From contig JBHGNT010000004.1 in assembly GCA_043228905.1 (NCBI GenBank), forward strand, positions 3,038,001 through 3,102,000: 64,000 nt of DNA, read 5' to 3'. The stretch comes from Azolla caroliniana (Eukaryota > Polypodiophyta). This document shows positions 56,862 through 64,000 of the stretch, one piece after another (position 1 is the first letter of the stretch; every line of letters begins with the position of its first letter). The notes under the pieces are model-generated. The model searched no databases and was not told the origin of the DNA. It was given only the letters and a program-made list of their open reading frames with translations. Position numbers and translations under genes: made by a program.

Positions 56862-57634
56862 TGTCGTGAAGAAAACCGTCCATAGGCGGAATCGGCGCAC
56901 CAAGGCGTGGGAACCGGTTCTTCACGCGCGCACGCTCCAAGTTGTACATAGAAGCGAATCGGGAGGATAATCGGCAGGAACGGGCCCTAACTCAAGTGGA
57001 GACAAAGACCGCGCGAACAGTCTTTTCGGTCGCGCGCGCGAACTGTACGAGTCGGCGGCGTAACTACGCGGATGCGTGGAAAACGGAGCGGATCCCTGTC
57101 CAAAAGGGACAGGGAATAAAGCTGACAGGACGGCCTGCTCGTCGGCCTATATAAGGAGCGGGAAAGAGCTGTTGCAGGGGGATCTCGCACGGAGAGGACG
57201 AAGTGCTGTCGGACCGTTTCTGGACGCTTCTCTCTCTCTGTTTCCTTCCTTCTTGAGCTCCATAGCTTTTCTGTGCAGGGTTCGGAGGAGGCTCGCGCTG
57301 TTTCGAGGAACGCACGAGTGCTTCCGGCAGCCCCTTTGAGCGTCGAAGTGAACAGGCATCGGCATCTGTTCGCCGGCCTGTTCGGTTGTAACCAACCTGT
57401 GCCCCGTCGAGGGTTGTAGTCGTGATTAGCCATTTTCTTAATATACATATGAAGTCATTCACATCTGTCTGTGTCGGTCTCTGTTCGCGTTCTCCGTGCT
57501 GAAGGGCCGTGTCCCTGTGTATCCCCGGTCCTGCGTAGCCGGTTCTCTCTCTTTCTCCTCCCTCGCTTGCTCTTTGGTTCGAGACCCCCGCGGTCCCGCC
57601 TCGATTCCACACGCACTTGCTTAATATCACGACA
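56862..57634 (+). repeat. 5' LTR of the second nested Gypsy element (773 bp)
   Basis: TGTCGTGA...TCACGACA. Contains the TATA box TATATAA (57148-57154) about 80% of the way through a GC-rich promoter-like region, and alternating GCGCGCGCG (about 57035). Antisense frames in it are shadows. Confidence 0.95.
57148..57154 (+). promoter_or_regulatory. TATA box of the LTR promoter
   Basis: TATATAAGG in GC-rich surroundings; transcription would start about 30 bases downstream. The same box is at 63642-63648 in the 3' LTR. Confidence 0.7.
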
Positions 57635-57638
57635 TCTT

Positions 57639-57651
57639 TGGTGAACCCGAC
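57639..57651 (+). promoter_or_regulatory. Primer binding site of the second nested Gypsy element
   Basis: TGGTGAACCCGAC starts four bases after the LTR. TGG pairs with the CCA tail of a tRNA; the tRNA itself was not identified. Confidence 0.65.
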
Positions 57652-57678
57652 GTGAAAGAGGCGGCAGAAGAGCAGAAG

Positions 57679-59805
57679 ATGAGGGGGTCGGATCTCGCAG
57701 AGGCCATGGCTTCGGCCGTGGATCGGATTGTAAACGCGCGCGAGAGCACCGGTGCCCTCGACAGAGCTATTGAGGCGGTCGTGGTCACGATCGGCCGGTT
57801 CGATGGGAAGGATGCCACGAAGTATTTGGCGTCCTACGGTGCAGAGATGCTGATGCGGGACATTCCGGAGGAAAGGCGTCTTGCCGGATTTCCCCGAGTG
57901 GCGATGCCGAGCATCCATGCGGAGGTGCTCGAGGTGCGGACGGAGAGCCGTACCTGGGAGGAGTTCGAAGGTCGGCTCCTAGAGAAATACGGGCTGGACG
58001 ACGCGCTCCGGCTTTCGAAGCGAAGGTTCATGGAATGGGTGGAGTCCCCGGGGAAGGGAAGAAACGCGTCGGCGCTCCTCCGGGAGTTCGAGGAAAACTT
58101 TGCGCGCCTTTCGGCGCTCGACCGAACCATCCTGGACACGAGCCGGGTCTTGCTGTTTGTCAAGTCGGTCGACGAGCGGGATCGGGAGCAAGTGGGCCTC
58201 TTGCTGGAAACCGAAGACGGGCTCACTACCGACTGGGCGGCTGTCAGGAAGGTCTGTGGCCGTTTCGACAAACGGCGAGAATGGGCGGATAACGGGGCGA
58301 CCGGGTCGGGCTCGGTCGCAGCAAGGAAGCTCGAACCAGCGCCACAGGTGCGCAAGGAAGAGACCCGGGAGTGGTTGGAAACCGGTTCGGCTTCGACCGG
58401 CGTAGTCAGAGGCTCGACCGGAGGAGCGGCGCTGGAGGAATTGACGAAGGCGATAAAGGACCTCCAAATCGCGCAGGCCCGAAGGGAAGGAGGCGAACCG
58501 GCTCGTGACCGACGGCCGGCGGCAGGAAACAGGTGCATGTGGTGCGATGAAGTCGGCCACATTCGGAAGGACTGCGGCGACTTCGCGGAGGCGCTGAGGG
58601 ACAGGGTGGTGTACCTGTGGGAAGGACGGGTGCATGCCAGCGACACCCGAAGGGCCCTGAGCCGAAACGACGGAAAAGGTGGTATGAAAAGGTTGATGGA
58701 AGAGGCGGCGGCCCGACACGCGGAAACCGTCCACTACTCGGCGTCGGCCGGCATTCGAGTCGGGGGCGGCGAGGCCCGAAGGGAAAGCAAAGCCGGATTC
58801 TGGCCGACGATGCTGGAAGGCCTTGCCGGTGCAAGGCTTAGAGGGGAGGAATCGGACAGTGCGGAGAAACGGGTACGGGAGATGACCGGGTGGAGCGACC
58901 CGGTCGAGGAACGGACGGGCTTCGTGGAAGCCGCTTGCCAGAACTACGAGGCTCTGGTAGAAGAGAAGCGGGTGGGGAAACCCGGGACGACCGGGCCCTC
59001 ACAACGATACGAGACCCGGTCCGGGCCACGACGGGACGAAGCCGGCGGGGCCGGCACGCAAGATAAACCCCAGAAGGGCGGGTACCGTCTGGGGACGGAG
59101 ATAGAAAGGACCACGGACTTACGGAAGGTCCTGGAGGAACGGATCCTCGACAGCAAGGTGGAGCTGTCGTTACGAGAGGTGCTGGGAATCGCCAAGAAGG
59201 AGTTCCACGACTCCATCGTGGACTTGGTGAAACGGAAGAGGCTGTCGACGGAGACAGAACTGGAAAGACCGGTGGAAGTGCGGACGACGCACCTAGACGA
59301 CATGGCGCTGGGAGACGAGTGGGCGGAAAGCCACTATTCGAGACCACACTGGGCCCGAGCGACCACGGAGACCCCGGTGAAGATCGGCGATGTCCGGGAA
59401 CCGGTGATAGCTTTGGTGGACCACGGATCGGAGATCAATTTGATGTCCATGGACTTCTATAAGAAGGGCAAATGGCCGATCAACACCAAGCACAGGTGGA
59501 AAATAAGGGCAGCAACGCGCGCCACCGAGGAACTGCACGGGGCCTGTCCGAATGTGCGAGTCAAGATCGGCGACGTCGAGATTGACCAGCACTTCTTCGT
59601 GCAGGAGACGTCTTCGCATCCGGTCATTCTGGGAGAGCCGTACATCACGGCGGCGCGAATGGAGACCAAAGTGCTGGACAATGGTTCGGCCTACGCGAGG
59701 GTCAAAAGCCAAGACGGGCGCCACTCGGTCCAGTTTCTGACGGTACGGCCGAACCACGAACGTAACCGCGATTCCCTCGGTTCCGAAACCCGAGAGGATT
59801 TTTAG
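57679..59805 (+). CDS. Gag-protease protein of the fungal-type Gypsy element
   Basis: The frame is open from 57652, but the first ATG is 57679, giving 708 residues. Gag-like region near the start (GRFDGKDATKYLASYGAEML, WEEFEGRLLEKYGL), with a zinc knuckle CMWCDEVGHIRKDC near residue 285. A retropepsin-like domain lies near 575-670 (VIALVDHGSEINLMSMDFY, then HPVILGEPYI). Its active site reads DHGS instead of D[ST]G[AS]; the meaning is unclear, because the rest of the fold pattern is preserved. It lies upstream of, and in a different frame from, the RT ORF; the gap to the next ATG is 122 bases, so internal initiation or a spliced or shifted product must supply pol. Confidence 0.88.
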   Translation: MRGSDLAEAMASAVDRIVNARESTGALDRAIEAVVVTIGRFDGKDATKYLASYGAEMLMRDIPEERRLAGFPRVAMPSIHAEVLEVRTESRTWEEFEGRLLEKYGLDDALRLSKRRFMEWVESPGKGRNASALLREFEENFARLSALDRTILDTSRVLLFVKSVDERDREQVGLLLETEDGLTTDWAAVRKVCGRFDKRREWADNGATGSGSVAARKLEPAPQVRKEETREWLETGSASTGVVRGSTGGAALEELTKAIKDLQIAQARREGGEPARDRRPAAGNRCMWCDEVGHIRKDCGDFAEALRDRVVYLWEGRVHASDTRRALSRNDGKGGMKRLMEEAAARHAETVHYSASAGIRVGGGEARRESKAGFWPTMLEGLAGARLRGEESDSAEKRVREMTGWSDPVEERTGFVEAACQNYEALVEEKRVGKPGTTGPSQRYETRSGPRRDEAGGAGTQDKPQKGGYRLGTEIERTTDLRKVLEERILDSKVELSLREVLGIAKKEFHDSIVDLVKRKRLSTETELERPVEVRTTHLDDMALGDEWAESHYSRPHWARATTETPVKIGDVREPVIALVDHGSEINLMSMDFYKKGKWPINTKHRWKIRAATRATEELHGACPNVRVKIGDVEIDQHFFVQETSSHPVILGEPYITAARMETKVLDNGSAYARVKSQDGRHSVQFLTVRPNHERNRDSLGSETREDF

Positions 59806-59927
59806 AGAGGACTGCCAAGGCGTGGGGCCGCGACAGTCCGGATGCTCCGGAAAAACCCCACATCTGTACGATAAAACCGTGTACAATAGGTAGGAAAATT
59901 TGCTTCTCCGACAGCGGAGCATGTACG

Positions 59928-62900
59928 ATGGTCGGCATCACCGGCCGAGAGAAAACAAAGACGGAGGGGAGACTTCGGGCGTGCGGAGTTCTCGGCCCTG
60001 ACGAAGGAATCAACGGAGCCGTGGAGGCGGTCTCCTTCGACGACACCTTGGGAATGCTGGGGAAGGTAGTCGAAGAAGACCTTAACGAAGACCGGACGAT
60101 ACCGGTATGTTCCGAAGAAATGTACGAAGTCATCGCGGACTTCGGTCGAGGGCTCGAGTCGGAACGGACGGCCCGAGTGAGCACCAAGTACAAGACGGTG
60201 GACCGGAAGGTGAGGCCAGTTGCGGCGCCCTTACCGGAGGACAGTGAATCCCGGATTAAAGGGGTTGCATCGGACCCCAGCTTACGAGATCGGGCCTGCA
60301 TAGGACACACCTTCACCAACGAGACGCTCCGCGAGCTGAAGATCGGTGGGGGCGGGTTCCTACTGCCGGCGGAGGAAGACCGGTTCCGGAGAATGCTCGG
60401 AAGGCACGGGAAAGCCTTCGCATTCTCGCCGGAGGAGATCGGGTGCGTGGACCCGACGATCGTAGAGCCGATGGTGATATTCACGGTACCTCATGTACCG
60501 TGGAATCTCAAGCCAATTTCGGTTCCAAGAGCTCACATCCCGAAGTTGATGGAGCTGTTGAAGCAGAAAGTTGATATGGGCATTCTCGAGCCGTCGAGCG
60601 CCTCGTATTCGAACCGCTGGTTTACCGTACCAAAGAAAAACGGATCATTGCGCTTCATTCAGGACCTGCAGCCGATCAATAGAGTGACCATTCGGAACGC
60701 GGGGATCGGACCGACCATAGACGAGTTCGCGGAGGCCTTCGCCGGAAGGTCGATTTACTCGGTCGGTGATCTATATTCAGGGTACGACCAGTTCCAGCTA
60801 GCCGTGGAGAGCAGAGACATTACGACGATGCGAACTCCCCTCGGCCTAGTGCGGATGTGTACGCTGCCGCAAGGAGGGACCAACTCGGTGGCCCACATGG
60901 TGAATGCAATGAACAAGGTGCTGAGGGACTGCATCCCGGACATCACCATGCCGTTTCTAGACGACATCCCGATCAAGGGATGCCCGGTAGAAGAGAAGGA
61001 CGAGACGATCGGGCCGGACGGATGCCGGCGATTCGTGGTAACGCACATCGACGACTGCGAGAAGGTGCTGCAAAGGCTAGAGGATGCGAGGCTAACCTTC
61101 TCGGGGGAGAAATCAGCCTTCGGGCAGTCGGAAATCATGGTGGTCGGACACTTATGTGGGCCGTATGGCCGGAAACCGTCTCCGGCAAAGGTAGAAGCCA
61201 TCTCCGCGATGAAGCCCGACTGCAGCTCGGTCACGGAAGTACGAAGGTTCCTGGGGGCATGCGCATTCTACCACATATGGATCCCGCATTACGCGCACGT
61301 CGCGGAGCCGCTGTACGGGTTATTGAAGAAAGGGCGAAGATTCGAATGGCTAGACAAGCACACGGAGTCAGTCCGGAAGCTGAAGGAGGCTCTTTCGGCA
61401 GCACCGGCGCTCCGAAAGGCCGTCTACAGGAAGGGCACCCCAGTGTACATAACGGTTGACACGAGTCCGACCGGAATCGGGTGGGTCGTCAACCAAGAAG
61501 ATGAGGACGGCAATCGGTTTCCGGTCCGATTCGGTGCGAAGGTCCTCAGCGAGCGGCAGCGAGGATACGCCCAGGTTAAACGCGAGCTCTGGGGTATCGT
61601 TTCGGCGGTGAAGGCCGACAAGGACTATCTGATCGGGACAGAGGTAATTATAGAGACGGATTGCATGCCGATTCTCGGCATGATTTCCGGATGCGCGACA
61701 CCGGACCTGGCAATGCTCAGGTGGATAGCGTACATCAAGTCCCTGGACCCGGAAATACGACACATTTCCGGGAAAGACAACGCCATGGCCGACATGCTTT
61801 CAAGGGCGAGATTCGATGACGAGGGCGGCATGGTTTCGGAGGACGAAGAGGTCGGCGTGGACTTCTTCGAGACTGCGTATGTAACAACAGACGGAACAAG
61901 CACTCCGGCGCTTAACGACTTCGACGCGAGCAAGTACGACGGGGAGTGGCTGCAGATCGGTGGGTTTCTGAAGACAATGACGCCCGATGCGTCATGGACG
62001 AAGGACGAGGCCGACCGGATCCGGAAGAGAGCGTACCGGTTCTTTCTCCGGGATGGCTGTCTATGGAAGCACCCGAAGAAGAAGAACGGTGTTCCGCTCC
62101 GGGTGGTGGCGATGAAGGAAGAACGGGAGGAGCTGCTGACGGCCTACCACGACAGCCCTTGGGCTGGACACCGTGGAACATGGGCTACGTTTGAGAAACT
62201 GAAGGGGAAGTATTGGTGGCCGGGGCAGTACCAGGACGTGCATCGGTTCGTGACAACTTGCGAGAGTTGCCAGATGCACTCCTTAGTCCGACATCGAGAC
62301 GAGCTTCACCCTACGTACCCTCCGGCCATCCATTTCAAATGGATGGTAGATCTGGTAACGATGCCAATGGGTGTAGGACAGATGCGGTACCTGGTCCTAG
62401 CGCGGGAGGATCTGACGAACCAGGTGGAAGGTTGGGCCCTTCCGAACAAAACGACCGCGGCCGTATGCCGGTTCCTAATCGAGGACGTGATATGCCGGTA
62501 CGGGTGCGTCGGGAAGATCGTGGCTGACCGAGGGGAGTTGGACGCCGAAGAAGCCGCGGAGCTGTTCGACCGGCTGGGAGTCAAGCTCGCGCTCACCACT
62601 GCGTACAATCCGGAGGCGAATGGAAAGGTGGAGCGCGGACACGGACCGATCGTCAAGGCGTTGGTTCGGGCATGCAGAGGCCGAATCGGTAACTGGCCGT
62701 GGCTGCTACCTTATGCTTTGTGGGCGGACCGGACCACGCACAGTTCGGTAACCGGGTACATGCCGACGGAGCTCATGTTCGGCCAGAAGCCGATCATGCC
62801 GATGGAACGGACGATCTCCTCGTGGGCGACGGTCGACTGGAGGGACGAGATGAGCCGGGAGGAGTTGTTGGCCGTGCGCATACGACAGCTCGAGCGGAGA

Positions 62901-63284
62901 CCGGAGGACGTGGAACTGGCTACGGAGAAGCTCCGGGTGGCGAGGAAAAAGAACAAAGCCAGGTTCGACCGAACGCACCGGCTCCGACCGAAGAAAATCG
63001 AAGAAGGTGACTGGGTGCTCGTCTACGACAGCAGCCTCGACAACCAGCACCGAGCTACACGGAAGTTCGCACGAAGGTGGTTCGGGCCCTACGTGGTACG
63101 GAGCGCCAATGACAACGGGACATATCACCTGGCGGAACTCGACGGCACGAGAGTGGCGATACCGATTGCAGGGAAGCGGATCAAAGCGTTCAAGAAGCGA
63201 CACGACGACGAGCCAGACCCGGCTCTCCTGGTCGGCAGTGACGAACGATCCGAAAACGAGGAAGAACCGACGGGCGAGGAATGA
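59928..63284 (+). CDS. RT-RNase H-integrase polyprotein, fungal-type Gypsy lineage (1118 aa)
   Basis: Intact frame. N-terminal linker with TKYKTVDRKVRPV and HVPWNLKPISVP, then RT (RWFTVPKKNGSLRFIQDLQP near 230, catalytic FLDDIPIKG near 343, VVGHLCGPYGRKPSPAKVE near 405), RNase H (VDTSPTGIGWVVNQ near 507; AQVKRELWGI; MADMLSR), integrase with H-x-C-C (HDSPWAGHRGT ... CESCQ, near 741-785) and DDE residues in MVDLVTMP, VADRGEL and NGKVERG. C-terminal RQLERRPEDVELATEK and RRWFGPYVVRS, NGTYHLAELDG. The combination of FLDD/FIDD-x-P-[IV]-KG, VGHLC-x4-GRKP and R-QL-x-RPED is what I know from basidiomycete Gypsy elements; no chromodomain. This placement rests on memory of family motifs, not a search. 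Confidence 0.9.
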   Translation: MVGITGREKTKTEGRLRACGVLGPDEGINGAVEAVSFDDTLGMLGKVVEEDLNEDRTIPVCSEEMYEVIADFGRGLESERTARVSTKYKTVDRKVRPVAAPLPEDSESRIKGVASDPSLRDRACIGHTFTNETLRELKIGGGGFLLPAEEDRFRRMLGRHGKAFAFSPEEIGCVDPTIVEPMVIFTVPHVPWNLKPISVPRAHIPKLMELLKQKVDMGILEPSSASYSNRWFTVPKKNGSLRFIQDLQPINRVTIRNAGIGPTIDEFAEAFAGRSIYSVGDLYSGYDQFQLAVESRDITTMRTPLGLVRMCTLPQGGTNSVAHMVNAMNKVLRDCIPDITMPFLDDIPIKGCPVEEKDETIGPDGCRRFVVTHIDDCEKVLQRLEDARLTFSGEKSAFGQSEIMVVGHLCGPYGRKPSPAKVEAISAMKPDCSSVTEVRRFLGACAFYHIWIPHYAHVAEPLYGLLKKGRRFEWLDKHTESVRKLKEALSAAPALRKAVYRKGTPVYITVDTSPTGIGWVVNQEDEDGNRFPVRFGAKVLSERQRGYAQVKRELWGIVSAVKADKDYLIGTEVIIETDCMPILGMISGCATPDLAMLRWIAYIKSLDPEIRHISGKDNAMADMLSRARFDDEGGMVSEDEEVGVDFFETAYVTTDGTSTPALNDFDASKYDGEWLQIGGFLKTMTPDASWTKDEADRIRKRAYRFFLRDGCLWKHPKKKNGVPLRVVAMKEEREELLTAYHDSPWAGHRGTWATFEKLKGKYWWPGQYQDVHRFVTTCESCQMHSLVRHRDELHPTYPPAIHFKWMVDLVTMPMGVGQMRYLVLAREDLTNQVEGWALPNKTTAAVCRFLIEDVICRYGCVGKIVADRGELDAEEAAELFDRLGVKLALTTAYNPEANGKVERGHGPIVKALVRACRGRIGNWPWLLPYALWADRTTHSSVTGYMPTELMFGQKPIMPMERTISSWATVDWRDEMSREELLAVRIRQLERRPEDVELATEKLRVARKKNKARFDRTHRLRPKKIEEGDWVLVYDSSLDNQHRATRKFARRWFGPYVVRSANDNGTYHLAELDGTRVAIPIAGKRIKAFKKRHDDEPDPALLVGSDERSENEEEPTGEE

Positions 63285-63342
63285 AGACGGGCCGGTTTTC
63301 TCCGTCCCAACTCTCTTGGCGCATACCGGAGGATGCGCGGTT

Positions 63343-63355
63343 AGGTGGGGGCGGA
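63343..63355 (+). promoter_or_regulatory. Polypurine tract of the second nested Gypsy element
   Basis: AGGTGGGGGCGGA abuts the 3' LTR exactly; the expected start site for plus-strand DNA synthesis. Confidence 0.85.
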
Positions 63356-64000
63356 TGTCGTGAAGAAAACCGTCCATAGGCGGAATCGGCGCACCAAGGC
63401 GTGGGAACCGGTTCTTCACGCGCGCACGCTCCAAGTTGTACATAGAAGCGAATCGGGAGGATAATCGGCAGGAACGGGCCCTAACTCAAGTGGAGACAAA
63501 GACCGCGCGAACAGTCTTTTCGGTCGCGCGCGCGAACTGTACGAGTCGGCGGCGTAACTACGCGGATGCGTGGAAAACGGAGCGGATCCCTGTCCAAAAG
63601 GGACAGGGAATAAAGCTGACAGGACGGCCTGCTCGTCGGCCTATATAAGGAGCGGGAAAGAGCTGTTGCAGGGGGATCTCGCACGGAGAGGACGAAGTGC
63701 TGTCGGACCGTTTCTGGACGCTTCTCTCTCTCTGTTTCCTTCCTTCTTGAGCTCCATAGCTTTTCTGTGCAGGGTTCGGAGGAGGCTCGCGCTGTTTCGA
63801 GGAACGCACGAGTGCTTCCGGCAGCCCCTTTGAGCGTCGAAGTGAACAGGCATCGGCATCTGTTCGCCGGCCTGTTCGGTTGTAACCAACCTGTGCCCCG
63901 TCGAGGGTTGTAGTCGTGATTAGCCATTTTCTTAATATACATATGAAGTCATTCACATCTGTCTGTGTCGGTCTCTGTTCGCGTTCTCCGTGCTGAAGGG
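63356..64000 (+). repeat. 3' LTR of the second nested Gypsy element, cut by window end
   Basis: 645 of the expected 773 bp are in the window; no difference from 56862-57506 was seen. Confidence 0.95.

Larger units (their letters stand above)
56862..64000 (+). mobile_element. Ty3/Gypsy element of fungal-type pol lineage, right end cut by window
   Basis: LTRs at 56862-57634 (773 bp) and from 63356 on, both starting TGTCGTGA; the left one ends TCACGACA, its exact inverse. At an offset of 6494 bases no difference was seen over the 645 bp visible, so the insertion is very recent. Primer site and polypurine tract are intact, and two open frames (gag-protease; RT-RNase H-integrase) have no stops. 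It interrupts the Copia protease gene; CACGT before it is the presumed target duplication, but the partner lies outside. Strongly GC-rich compared with the gene-bearing half. Confidence 0.95.

Noticed and set aside
56942-57154. 70-residue frame repeated at 63436-63648
   Set aside because: It lies in both LTRs upstream of the TATA box and has no recognisable domain.
57834-58646. Long antisense frames in the GC-rich Gypsy elements (also 47631-48395, 59702-60484, 62706-63443)
   Set aside because: They overlap conserved sense frames, have no family motifs and are expected in GC-rich coding DNA.

Overview
The window is nuclear DNA from a vascular plant. Protein-coding genes are intron-rich, the long reading frames have ordinary eukaryotic structure, and about half of the window is transposon. 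The two pentatricopeptide (PPR) genes use long, nearly identical PLS triplets and the retroelement set is unusual for a seed plant, so a seed-free plant such as a fern is my best guess (inference only). There are no bacterial features, CRISPR arrays, rRNA genes or convincing functional tRNA genes.

Layout. 1-9685 (+): 3' part of a cytosolic-type pyruvate kinase gene, 13 exons in the window, with a 6.8-kb intron (2599-9393) full of inverted and direct repeats and an antisense LINE fragment. 11698-13596 (-) and 16398-18983 (+): two divergently oriented intronless PPR genes, with a complete hAT-type MITE (14930-15442, 8-bp target duplication) between them. 21157-23360 (-): four-exon DCC/DUF393 thiol-disulfide oxidoreductase-like gene. 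25843-28766 (-): four-exon CorA-family Mg2+ transporter-like gene with small TA-flanked hairpin elements in its introns. 28.8-35.2 kb: repeats, SINE-like fragments and an antisense LINE zinc-binding fragment. 35200-40933 (-): a complete but mutated chromovirus (Ty3/Gypsy with chromodomain), 5-bp target duplication. 41829-43795: an LTR-derived element whose two ends are inverted relative to each other, also with a 5-bp target duplication.

From 44772 to the end lies a nest of three LTR retrotransposons, all on the + strand. A Copia element (LTR 44772-45382, iMet-type primer site, broken gag/protease) was interrupted twice: in its leader by a 9.85-kb Gypsy element (45849-55699; 420-bp LTRs with one difference seen, an intact 1954-residue gag-pol and an extra downstream 990-residue open frame), and in its protease region by a second Gypsy element (56862 to beyond 64000; LTRs with no difference seen over the 645 bp visible). 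The last element has two intact frames, and its pol resembles the Gypsy lineage I know best from basidiomycete fungi rather than usual plant clades. These two recent, GC-rich elements contrast strongly with the AT-rich gene-bearing half.

The host genes are housekeeping or organellar and do not form a pathway. The most interesting biology is in the young retroelements: the downstream coiled-coil ORF and the fungal-type pol.
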